Below, piece after piece: positions 22,585 through 28,830 of a stretch of 28,830 nucleotides of DNA. The stretch is from Candidatus Sumerlaeota bacterium. Its GTDB lineage: Bacteria > Sumerlaeota > Sumerlaeia > JADFCT01. The notes beneath the pieces were generated by a model. It was given only the letters and a program-made list of their open reading frames with translations, had not been told where the DNA came from and searched no databases. Both the position numbers and the translations under genes were made by a program. The stretch covers positions 1 through 28,830 of the forward strand of contig JAPLSP010000036.1 in assembly GCA_026398575.1 (NCBI GenBank), given 5' to 3'. Numbering within the stretch: the first letter of the stretch is position 1; the number at the start of each line of letters is the position of its first letter.

Positions 22585-22618
22585 TAAAAATCAGAATATT
22601 GGCAGGAGAGGATTCATA

Positions 22619-24166
22619 ATGTCCGACCACGGATATCAACCAACTGAAATCGAAAAGAAATGGCAGAAATACTGGGATGAGCATGGGACGAACCAAGCGG
22701 ACCTTGAGGGCGCGAAGAAGCCTTACTATGTTTTGATGATGTTTCCGTATCCATCGGCGGAGGGATTGCACGTCGGCAATGTGTATGCCTTCACGGGGGC
22801 CGATATTCAGGGACGCTATTATCGCCTGCGCGGATATGACGTCTTCGAGCCGATCGGGTTTGACGCCTTCGGCATTCACTCGGAAAACTATGCGCTGAAG
22901 GTCGGGCGGCATCCGCTTGAACTGATCCCGTCGAATACGCGCAACTTCACGCGCCAGCTCAAGATGATGGGCCTGATGTATGACTGGCGGCAGGTGGTGG
23001 ACACGACGTCGCCCGAATACTATCGCTGGACGCAGTGGATTTTCGTCCAGCTCTTCAAGGCCGGCCTGGCCGTGCGCAAGGAGGCGCCGGTGACGTGGTG
23101 TCCGGACTGCAAGACGGTGATCTCGGATGAATTCATTGACGCCAACGACTGCTGCGACCGGCATCCCAACACCAAGGTCGAGAAGCGCAACATGACGCAG
23201 TGGTTCTTCCGCATCACGGAATACGCCGCGCGCCTGCATGAAAACCTTGACTGGATTGACTGGTCCGACTCGACGCGCAAGATGCAGCGCGACTGGATTG
23301 GCCGCAGCGACGGCGCCGAGGTGGACTTCACGATTGAAGGTAGTCGCGGGACGCCGGACCGCGAAACGCTGAACCGCGAAACGTTGAACCGCGAAACGCC
23401 GGACCGCGAAACGCCGGCAAAAAAAATCCGGGTCTTTACCACGCGTCCCGACACCCTCTTCGGCGCAACCTACATGGTCCTCGCGCCCGAGCATCCGCTC
23501 GTGGACGAGATCGCCTCTCCCGCCCAGCGCTCTGCAGTGGCGAAGTATCGCGCCGAGTCCGTCATCAAGACCGAAATCGAACGCGCCACCGACGTCAAAC
23601 TCAAGACCGGCGTCTTCACCGGCGCGCGCGCGATCAATCCCCTGACGGGCGAAGCGATCCCGATCTGGGTATCCGACTACGTCATGATGGGCTATGGCAC
23701 GGGCGCGATCATGGCCGTCCCCGCGCACGATACGCGTGATTTCGCTTTCGCCAAGACGTTCCATCTTCCGATCCGATGCATCCTCGATCCGGACGTGGCG
23801 GGGGGCGACGGCGAATGCCTGGCGGATTTGGCGGGCGACCGCAAGGCGCTGCTCGCGACCGAGGAGGGCCGACGTCAAATCCGCGAATGGGTCCTGGCGG
23901 GCGAGGAATGCTGGGCTGGACCGGGGCGAGCGATCAATTCGGCGAATACCGAACTGACGATCAACGGCCTGCCCGTGCCCGAAGCGAAAAAGAAGGCTAC
24001 TGAATTTGTCGCCGCAAAAAGTTTGGGCGAGGCGAAGATCAACTTCCGCCTGCGCGACTGGTGCATTTCTCGCCAGCGCTATTGGGGGCCGCCGATCCCG
24101 ATGATTCATTGCCCGAAGTGCGGCGTCGTGCCGGTTCCGGACGATCAGTTGCGATGTCTCCGATAA
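22619..24166 (+). CDS. leuS: Leucyl-tRNA synthetase, N-terminal part (frame broken)
   Basis: This is a class I aminoacyl-tRNA synthetase that charges tRNA-Leu. It shows the HIGH-type motif P-Y-P-S-A-E-G-L-H-V-G-N, P-V-T-W-C-P-D-C, the editing domain with T-T-R-P-D-T-L-F-G-A and G-T-G-A-I-M-A-V-P-A-H-D, and D-W-C-I-S-R-Q-R-Y-W-G. The frame is lost after V-P-V-P-D-D-Q-L near 24151, with a stop at 24164-24166. Homologues continue for about 45-50 more residues, including a Cys pair, before D-N-F-L-D-S-A-W-Y, which occurs here at once but one base out of frame. Residues about 242-266 are a pentapeptide minisatellite inside the editing domain. ATG 22619 has AGGAGAGG upstream. Confidence 0.9.
   Translation: MSDHGYQPTEIEKKWQKYWDEHGTNQADLEGAKKPYYVLMMFPYPSAEGLHVGNVYAFTGADIQGRYYRLRGYDVFEPIGFDAFGIHSENYALKVGRHPLELIPSNTRNFTRQLKMMGLMYDWRQVVDTTSPEYYRWTQWIFVQLFKAGLAVRKEAPVTWCPDCKTVISDEFIDANDCCDRHPNTKVEKRNMTQWFFRITEYAARLHENLDWIDWSDSTRKMQRDWIGRSDGAEVDFTIEGSRGTPDRETLNRETLNRETPDRETPAKKIRVFTTRPDTLFGATYMVLAPEHPLVDEIASPAQRSAVAKYRAESVIKTEIERATDVKLKTGVFTGARAINPLTGEAIPIWVSDYVMMGYGTGAIMAVPAHDTRDFAFAKTFHLPIRCILDPDVAGGDGECLADLAGDRKALLATEEGRRQIREWVLAGEECWAGPGRAINSANTELTINGLPVPEAKKKATEFVAAKSLGEAKINFRLRDWCISRQRYWGPPIPMIHCPKCGVVPVPDDQLRCLR
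23341..23415 (+). repeat. In-frame 15-nt minisatellite in leuS
   Basis: About five 15-nt units (23341-23415; clear ones start at 23356, 23371, 23386 and 23401) encode repeats of R-E-T-[LP]-[ND]. The period keeps the reading frame. The block interrupts the editing domain just before K-K-I-R-V-F-T-T-R-P-D-T, where homologues usually have a short loop. Confidence 0.85.
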
Positions 24167-25232
24167 CTTCCTCGACTCGGCGTGGTACTTCCTGCGCTAT
24201 CCATGCGCGAATGACCACACGCATGCTTTCTCGAAAGAGATGATGCGCAAGTGGCTGCCGGTGGACTACTACATCGGCGGCAATGAGCACGCCCGCCTGC
24301 ACCTGCTCTATACGCGCTTCATCACGATGGCTCTGTGCGACCATGCGGGATTGAAGATGGGCGATAAAGGCGATCCGCGCGATCCGCGCGAGCCATTCCT
24401 GAAATTCCGCGCTCACGGTATGATCACACGCGGCGGCGCCAAGATGTCCAAGAGCCGCGGCAATATCATCAATCCCGACGAGATGGTCGGAAAATTCGGT
24501 AGCGACACCGTGCGCATGTACCTGATGTTTCTGGGGCCGTATGCGCAAGGCGGCGATTGGCAGGATGAAGCGATCAGCGGCATCCGGCGCTTTCTGGATC
24601 GCGTTTGGCGGTTTTATTTTGAAGAAACCGCCCAGCCTGGGCAGGCTGCCCAGCGCGCCCCGTCCGACGCGTCGGACCGGTCTGACGCGTCCGACCAGTC
24701 CGACCGGGCCGACTCAACCAGCACCGCCGAAATGCCTAAATCCTCCCTCATCAAGCTGCACCAGACCATCAAGAAGCTGACCGAAGACATCGAGGCGATG
24801 TCTTACAACACCGCCATCGCCGCGTTGATGGAATGCCTCAACGCCCTGCGCGCGGGCAGTACAGGCGGCGCTGCTAATCCAAGCGGCGCTGTGAGCCAAT
24901 TCGCTCGCGAGTCATTCTGCATTCTGCTGGCGCCCTTTGCGCCGCATCTGGCCGAAGAAATCTGGAGCGGCGCGCTGGGCAAGCAGCCGTCCGTCGCTTC
25001 AGCGCAATGGCCCTCCTTCGATCCAGCGCTCTGCGTCGAAGACACCGTTGAGATCGCCGTCCAGATCAACGGCAAAATCCGCGACCGCATCGTCATCCCC
25101 CGCGACGCCGACGAAGCCACAGCCCGCGCCGCCGTCATCGCAGCCGAAAAAATCGCGCCGCTCCTGGCCGGCAAGACAGTTGTGAAATTCATCTACGTCC
25201 AGAATCGTCTGGCGAACATTATTATAAAATGA
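24153..25232 (+). CDS. leuS: Leucyl-tRNA synthetase, C-terminal part (frame broken)
   Basis: Homology starts at 24153 (D-V-S-D-N-F-L-D-S-A-W-Y-F-L-R-Y); the first ATGs in frame are 24240 and 24243. Further motifs are V-D-Y-Y-I-G-G-N-E-H-A, the KMSKS loop G-G-A-K-M-S-K-S-R-G-N (ATP binding), F-G-S-D-T-V-R-M-Y, and a C-terminal anticodon-binding domain with L-A-P-F-A-P-H-L-A-E-E-I-W and V-Q-I-N-G-K-I-R. A Ser/Asp-rich linker (24663-24713) interrupts the anticodon-binding domain. With the upstream frame this makes one leuS gene missing an internal out-of-frame segment. An essential gene is unlikely to be broken like this in a living cell, so an assembly error or a second copy should be considered. 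Confidence 0.88.
   Translation, partial: DVSDNFLDSAWYFLRYPCANDHTHAFSKEMMRKWLPVDYYIGGNEHARLHLLYTRFITMALCDHAGLKMGDKGDPRDPREPFLKFRAHGMITRGGAKMSKSRGNIINPDEMVGKFGSDTVRMYLMFLGPYAQGGDWQDEAISGIRRFLDRVWRFYFEETAQPGQAAQRAPSDASDRSDASDQSDRADSTSTAEMPKSSLIKLHQTIKKLTEDIEAMSYNTAIAALMECLNALRAGSTGGAANPSGAVSQFARESFCILLAPFAPHLAEEIWSGALGKQPSVASAQWPSFDPALCVEDTVEIAVQINGKIRDRIVIPRDADEATARAAVIAAEKIAPLLAGKTVVKFIYVQNRLANIIIK
24663..24713 (+). repeat. In-frame TCCGAC repeat in leuS linker
   Basis: The TCCGAC/TCGGAC/TCTGAC word recurs every 9-12 nt and encodes repeated S-D-x units (S-D-A-S-D-R-S-D-A). Just before it, 24633-24648 is a perfect 7-bp hairpin (CAGCCTG-GG-CAGGCTG). Both lie in a linker of the anticodon-binding domain and preserve the frame. 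Confidence 0.75.
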
Positions 25233-25244
25233 ACCGAGCATGAT

Positions 25245-25466
25245 ATGGCTGAGGAGGAAGCCGCCAATAAGAATTCACCGTCGCGAGCGATTGCATCGCA
25301 TCGCTACTGGATGGCTGACGCTTCTTTATGGTGGGCTGCGTTTATATTGCTTGCGGGCTGGCTGAGCTTTAGCCTGAGCATGCCTCGTTTCTGCAGCATA
25401 GAATTGATGAATAATACTACAGAAAAAGCCTTGACCCCGGAATTTAGCCAGATATACTGCCCTTGA
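25245..25466 (+). CDS. Small hypothetical membrane protein or gene remnant
   Basis: This 73-aa ORF starts 12 nt after leuS. It has one hydrophobic helix (about 27-45, rich in Trp and Leu) and no recognisable family. The promoter of the next gene lies inside its 3' end. It may be the surviving start of a larger membrane protein cut short when the AAA ATPase gene arrived, or not a gene at all. Low confidence. Confidence 0.3.
   Translation: MAEEEAANKNSPSRAIASHRYWMADASLWWAAFILLAGWLSFSLSMPRFCSIELMNNTTEKALTPEFSQIYCP
25431..25458 (+). promoter_or_regulatory. Promoter of the AAA_14/DUF4143 gene
   Basis: TTGACC (25431-25436) and TATACT (25453-25458) are 16 nt apart and each matches sigma-70 consensus at five of six positions. 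The start codon follows about 50 nt later. Spacing and -10 are the same as in the UPF0175/DUF3368 promoter. Confidence 0.6.
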
Positions 25467-25508
25467 TTATATGATTTAGGGCGCCATACTGTCCCAAATT
25501 CATCATTT

Positions 25509-26648
25509 ATGGTCATTGACATGATTCAGCGAGATATTCAAGTTCAGGTCGAGGGATGTCTGTTCAAAGGCAAGGCCATTGTTGTTTATGGCGCTCGGCA
25601 GGTTGGAAAGACGACCCTTATCAGGCAAACTCAGGAAAAATTTCTGCAGGATTCCATCTACCTTAACTGTGACGAGACGGATATTCGCGAATCCCTCACC
25701 GATATAACTTCAACACACTGGCGCGAAATTATTGGATCAAAGAAAATCATCTTCTTGGATGAAGCGCAACGCGTCCTCAATATCGGCCTGACGCTGAAAC
25801 TCTTCGTGGACAATTTCCCCGATCGCCAAATTGTCGCGACTGGGTCGTCATCGTTGGACCTATCCAATCGTATTTCTGAACCTCTCACCGGACGCAAGTT
25901 CTCATTCCATCTCCATCCTTTCTCGCTACGCGAGCTGGGGCAGGGCAGTTCTGCGCTTGAGATCGGCCGTCTGCTCGAATCGCGCATGATTTTCGGCATG
26001 TATCCTGAAATTGCGCTTAAGCCTGACATGGCGGCAACGCAGTTGCGCGAAATTGTGTCGAGCTATCTGTACAAGGATGTTCTCCAATATCAGGACATCC
26101 GGCGCCCGGAATTGCTTGAAAGGCTTCTGATCGCATTGGCGCTGCAGATCGGGAGTGAAGTTTCATACAATGAATTGGCCAATTCGTTGGGCATTTCAAA
26201 GCAGACGGTCGCTAATTATATTGATCTTCTCGAAAAGGCGTTTGTCATATTTCGACTCGGCCCTTTCAGCCGCAATCTGCGCAATGAGCTGTCAAAAATG
26301 CGGAAGATCTATTTTGTGGATACGGGCATTCGAAACGCGCTTATACGCAACTTCAATGCGCTGGATGTGCGTGCGGATGTGGGCGCCCTATGGGAAAACT
26401 TCATGATCTGCGAACGGCTCAAACGCAATGCCAATTCCGGTCACGAGCCAAACGCCTATTTCTGGCGTACGCACCAACAGCAGGAAATTGACTATCTCGA
26501 AGAGGAAGGCGGAAGACTTGAAGGATTTGAATTCACCTGGCGCGAAGAGAATCGAAAACGATTGCCCAAAATATTTACAGAAACCTATCCACAAAGCACA
26601 ATATCCGTGATTCATCGCGGCAATTTCGGCGGCTTTGCTGGCCTATAG
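25509..26648 (+). CDS. AAA_14 / DUF4143 ATPase
   Basis: This 379-aa protein has the N-terminal AAA_14 ATPase with Walker A G-A-R-Q-V-G-K-T-T (28-36), Walker B I-I-F-L-D-E-A-Q (D84, E85) and a sensor-like V-A-T-G-S-S-S-L. It continues with the DUF4143 C-terminal part: a winged-helix-like Y-N-E-L-A-N-S-L-G-I-S-K-Q-T-V, Y-F-V-D-T-G-I-R-N-A-L and a nuclease-like end W-R-T-H-Q-Q-Q-E-I-D-Y-L-E. These proteins are widespread in bacterial and archaeal accessory regions and their role is not settled. Start ATG 25509 or 25521; neither has a clear Shine-Dalgarno. It has its own promoter and looks like an independent insertion between leuS and the hydrolase gene. Confidence 0.92.
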   Translation: MVIDMIQRDIQVQVEGCLFKGKAIVVYGARQVGKTTLIRQTQEKFLQDSIYLNCDETDIRESLTDITSTHWREIIGSKKIIFLDEAQRVLNIGLTLKLFVDNFPDRQIVATGSSSLDLSNRISEPLTGRKFSFHLHPFSLRELGQGSSALEIGRLLESRMIFGMYPEIALKPDMAATQLREIVSSYLYKDVLQYQDIRRPELLERLLIALALQIGSEVSYNELANSLGISKQTVANYIDLLEKAFVIFRLGPFSRNLRNELSKMRKIYFVDTGIRNALIRNFNALDVRADVGALWENFMICERLKRNANSGHEPNAYFWRTHQQQEIDYLEEEGGRLEGFEFTWREENRKRLPKIFTETYPQSTISVIHRGNFGGFAGL

Positions 26649-26693
26649 GAGAGCAGGATACAGTCCAGCAGGGGTTTGTCAAAGGAGATGCAG

Positions 26694-27563
26694 ATGAGAA
26701 ATGTGATATCGCAAAGTTTGCTCGTAATTGCCGTAGGCCTGCCGTTTGCTGTGAGCGCCGGCGCTGAACCCGCGGGCAGCGTTATGGCCACAAGCGCCAC
26801 GCTCTCCTGGCCCAGCGAAAAGATTGATCAATGGCGCGGGTTCAAGCGGCATGTGTTCAAGGTGGATGATCTTGAATGCTGGGTGGCCGAGCCGAAGCAA
26901 CCAGCGGCGGGGAATCCGTGGACGTGGTGCATGGAATTCCCCGACGCCTTTACCGAGCGGACGGGCGTGCCACAGCTGATGGAAAAGGGATTTTTCAATG
27001 TTTATATCGAGGTCGGCAACACGCACGGCTGTCCGGAGGCGGTGAGGCACTTCGATGCTTTTTATCAGGCGATCACGGAGAAGGGCCTTGCGAAAAAAGG
27101 CTCGCTCATCGGCATCAGCCGCGGCGGGCTCTATTGCTATAATTGGGCGGCGCAGAATCCCGACAAAGTCGTCTGCATCTACGGCGATGCGCCCGTGTGC
27201 GACTTCAAGAGCTGGCCGGGCGGCAAGGGCAAAGGCAAAGGCAGCGCGGGCGACTGGAAGGCGCTGATTAAGAACTACGGCTTCAAGGACGAGGCCGAAG
27301 CGCTCGCTTACACAAAGAATCCGATAGATAATCTCGCGCCGCTCGCCAAGGCAAAGATTCCGTTGATCCACGTGGTCGGCGATGTGGACGATGTTGTTCC
27401 CGTCGCGGAAAACACAGCCATCATCGAAAAGCGTTACAAAGAGCTTGGCGGCGAGATAACCGTCATCCACAAACCGAATGTCAGCCATCATCCCCACGGC
27501 CTCGACAACCCGCAGCCGCTGGTGGATTTCATTCTGGAGAAGACGGGGCAGGCGGTGAAGTAG
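26694..27563 (+). CDS. Secreted alpha/beta hydrolase (esterase-like)
   Basis: This 289-aa protein has a signal peptide (about 1-24) and an alpha/beta-hydrolase fold. The nucleophile elbow is G-I-S-R-G-G with Ser 142, the acid lies in V-V-G-D-V-D-D-V-V-P (230-233), and the His in N-V-S-H-H-P-H-G (265-268). It probably cleaves an ester, perhaps on a polysaccharide; the substrate is unknown. A Gly/Lys-rich run (G-G-K-G-K-G-K-G) sits at 176-183. The ORF opens at TTG 26676, but ATG 26694 has AAGGAG six bases upstream. A four-unit hairpin array begins 10 nt after the stop. Confidence 0.83.
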   Translation: MRNVISQSLLVIAVGLPFAVSAGAEPAGSVMATSATLSWPSEKIDQWRGFKRHVFKVDDLECWVAEPKQPAAGNPWTWCMEFPDAFTERTGVPQLMEKGFFNVYIEVGNTHGCPEAVRHFDAFYQAITEKGLAKKGSLIGISRGGLYCYNWAAQNPDKVVCIYGDAPVCDFKSWPGGKGKGKGSAGDWKALIKNYGFKDEAEALAYTKNPIDNLAPLAKAKIPLIHVVGDVDDVVPVAENTAIIEKRYKELGGEITVIHKPNVSHHPHGLDNPQPLVDFILEKTGQAVK

Positions 27564-27572
27564 CGCGAAACA

Positions 27573-27672
27573 CAACCTGAAGGTTGAATTCCGAACGCCC
27601 GCTGAAGCGGGAACTCCGAACGCCCGCTGAAGCGGGAACTCCGAACACCACCTGAAGGTGGAACTCCAAACG
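27573..27672. repeat. Tandem array of four 25-nt hairpin units
   Basis: Four units start at 27573, 27598, 27623 and 27648, with an exact 25-nt period. Each has a 14-nt hairpin (6-bp stem, GA centre) and an 11-nt spacer close to AACTCCGAACG. The stems differ but stay paired: CAACCT/AGGTTG, CCCGCT/AGCGGG (twice), CCACCT/AGGTGG. The inner CT-GA-AG is constant. The array separates the alpha/beta hydrolase from the next gene. The remaining 43 nt before 27716 contain one small palindrome (GATTC-GT-GAATC, 27711-27722). Confidence 0.92.
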
Positions 27673-27715
27673 CTGGCGCCGCGCTTTGGGGGCATTCGAT
27701 AACGTTCCTTGATTC

Positions 27716-28111
27716 GTGAATCGCTGTTCGCAAGACGATGATCTGGATGCACCGATGGAGAAGTCGCTTAAATGTTACTGCATCGCTTGCGGCATTCTGT
27801 TTCTGCTGCTATGCGGCTTGATGGCGGCCGATGAGTGGGGCAATCTTGCTGGATATAGCGCTTTTGCTTCGTTCCTCTGGAACCCTCCCAAGATCGTCTA
27901 CCATATGCTGCCCGAATATTTGCAGCCCCCCCGCATCCCGGCGTTTTTTTTCCTCGGGCTTTGCTACTTCGGCCTGGTTTTCGCGCTTCTAAGAATATTC
28001 TGGCGCAACGCCCTGATGCTGCTGGCCTGCCTGCTGTTTTTCTTTCTGCTGCACCTCGCCGCCTCCGCGTTCGGCCATGCATTTTTAAACTCTCTCAGGG
28101 CTGCGATATAA
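27716..28111 (+). CDS. Small integral membrane protein of unknown function
   Basis: This protein of up to 131 aa has about three transmembrane helices (near residues 22-40, 70-92 and 97-122). The first contains C-Y-C-I-A-C-G-I-L-F and the last is Phe/Leu-rich. I do not recognise a family. The ORF can start at GTG 27716 or ATG 27755; the ATG keeps all helices and avoids a palindrome that overlaps the GTG. No clear Shine-Dalgarno is present. It could be a real gene or chance, but the hydrophobic pattern favours a real membrane protein. Confidence 0.5.
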   Translation: MNRCSQDDDLDAPMEKSLKCYCIACGILFLLLCGLMAADEWGNLAGYSAFASFLWNPPKIVYHMLPEYLQPPRIPAFFFLGLCYFGLVFALLRIFWRNALMLLACLLFFFLLHLAASAFGHAFLNSLRAAI

Positions 28112-28223
28112 TCGCCGCCGAAAATCGCGCCGGGCGTCTGCGCCGCGCGGACATGGATTGACATGCTGGGCGCGAATCGCTACGTTCTCCGCCGCTGATT
28201 TGGGCATCACTGGAGACGCTCCC

Positions 28224-28830
28224 ATGCGCACGCGCATTGCATGCTTTCGTTCAACACTAAAGGCGGCGCCTTTCGCCGCGCCCTTTGTTTTCGCGGCTAT
28301 CATCGCATTCGCCGTGTATTCCTCTTTCCCGGCGGGCATCGCATTCGCCGCGGAAAACAGGGTCATCGTCACCGCGGCCAATCCGCTCGATATCAAGCGT
28401 GCTAACGAAACGATAGTCCTCTCCTGGAAAGAAATCGCCGCCTTACTGCCATCGGCGCAGGCCAATTCCATGGCTGTGACTGACGAAGCGACCAAGGGCA
28501 AACTCATTTCGCAGGCTGTGGATATGGACGGCGACGGCGCCAGCGATGATTTTATCTTCCAGTCGGATTTCCAGCCGAACGAGACGAAGCGCTTCATCCT
28601 CAGCCAATCCGCCGCAACCAGTTCGTCCACCCAATCCACCTCCTCCACGAAGTCCACTTCATCCACTCTGAGAGCGTCCTCTGGCTCCGGCTCGGGGGCG
28701 TCGTCCGGTCCGCGGTCGAAAGTTTTTGCGCGGTTTGCCCCCGATAAACTGTATGATTTCGCGTGGGAAAACGACCGCATCGCCTTCCGAATGTATGGCC
28801 CGGCCAAGCAAAAGCTGGCGTTGCGCGGCA
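28224..28830 (+). CDS. DUF4861 protein, N-terminal part (runs off the window)
   Basis: The frame is open from ATG 28224 to the end (202 codons). It starts with a signal peptide (about 1-42), then V-I-V-T-A-A-N-P-L-D-I-K-R-A-N-E-T, an acidic D-M-D-G-D-G-A-S-D-D-F strand that resembles a Ca-binding loop, and the DUF4861 mark D-F-A-W-E-N-D-R-I-A-F-R-M-Y-G-P-A. DUF4861 proteins are secreted and often sit near pectin-degradation genes; their reaction is unknown. A Ser/Thr-rich linker of about 35 residues (about 133-168) separates the two conserved parts. The opposite strand is also open here, but the DUF4861 motifs settle the direction. Confidence 0.82.
   Translation, partial: MRTRIACFRSTLKAAPFAAPFVFAAIIAFAVYSSFPAGIAFAAENRVIVTAANPLDIKRANETIVLSWKEIAALLPSAQANSMAVTDEATKGKLISQAVDMDGDGASDDFIFQSDFQPNETKRFILSQSAATSSSTQSTSSTKSTSSTLRASSGSGSGASSGPRSKVFARFAPDKLYDFAWENDRIAFRMYGPAKQKLALRG

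Noticed and set aside
22520..24109. Long 529-aa reading frame on the minus strand
   Set aside because: It lies entirely antisense to leuS, whose motifs are clear; the open frame is a by-product of codon bias in GC-rich DNA.
27573..27672. CRISPR array
   Set aside because: The unit is only 25 nt in total and its variable part is a small self-paired stem, not a unique spacer; there is no cas gene nearby.
26679..27752. 357-aa minus-strand reading frame
   Set aside because: It is antisense to the alpha/beta hydrolase and reads through the hairpin array, giving repeated F-G-V-P-A-S-A-G-V-type peptides typical of translated repeats.
28085..28807. 240-aa minus-strand reading frame
   Set aside because: It is antisense to the DUF4861 gene, which has recognisable motifs and a signal peptide; the minus-strand protein has none.

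Overview
The window looks like a chromosomal stretch from an uncultured, GC-rich, Gram-negative bacterium. Two neighbouring ADP-heptose (LPS core) genes argue for an outer membrane. The mix of zinc-ribbon/DUF4190/pilin-like, DUF4015 glycoside-hydrolase-like, DUF4861 and SGNH proteins resembles Sumerlaeota, Hydrogenedentes or PVC-type genomes. That placement is inference; there is no rRNA or tRNA gene here to test it.

Layout. At 76-852 (+) lies a permuted papain-like amidase. From 849 to about 14 kb nearly everything is on the minus strand: an amidohydrolase coupled to a paralogue that has lost its metal ligands, a 61-nt palindrome, a secreted SGNH hydrolase, a zinc-ribbon/pilin-like membrane protein, an mntH-usp pair with a candidate operator, a DUF4015 protein with two SH3-like domains, a Lon-substrate-binding-domain protein, an 867-aa envelope protein, and hldC and gmhB with a DUF433/DUF5615 toxin-antitoxin pair between them. 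At 14.1-14.8 kb a GxxExxY (PD-(D/E)XK-like) gene is bracketed by two copies of a 63-nt covarying hairpin. Then come a GH20 hexosaminidase lipoprotein, a UPF0175/DUF3368 pair and an M42 aminopeptidase broken by an out-of-frame deletion.

From 18.4 kb the plus strand dominates: a membrane-anchored metallophosphoesterase, a hybrid histidine kinase with a degenerate ATPase domain, an MNT/HEPN pair, a 0.4-kb repeat-rich non-coding stretch, a RelE-type pair, leuS (also broken by an out-of-frame deletion and carrying two in-frame minisatellites), an AAA_14/DUF4143 ATPase, a secreted alpha/beta hydrolase, a four-unit tandem hairpin array, a small membrane protein, and a DUF4861 protein running off the end.

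How it fits together. Housekeeping and envelope genes form the backbone. Between 12.7 and 26.6 kb it is peppered with small accessory modules (four toxin-antitoxin pairs, GxxExxY, AAA_14/DUF4143) and at least four families of small palindromic or tandem repeats. The best candidate for an undescribed system is the GxxExxY gene with its flanking twin hairpins, which share stem architecture and show a compensated base-pair change. The deletions in leuS and the M42 gene may be assembly errors and should be checked first.
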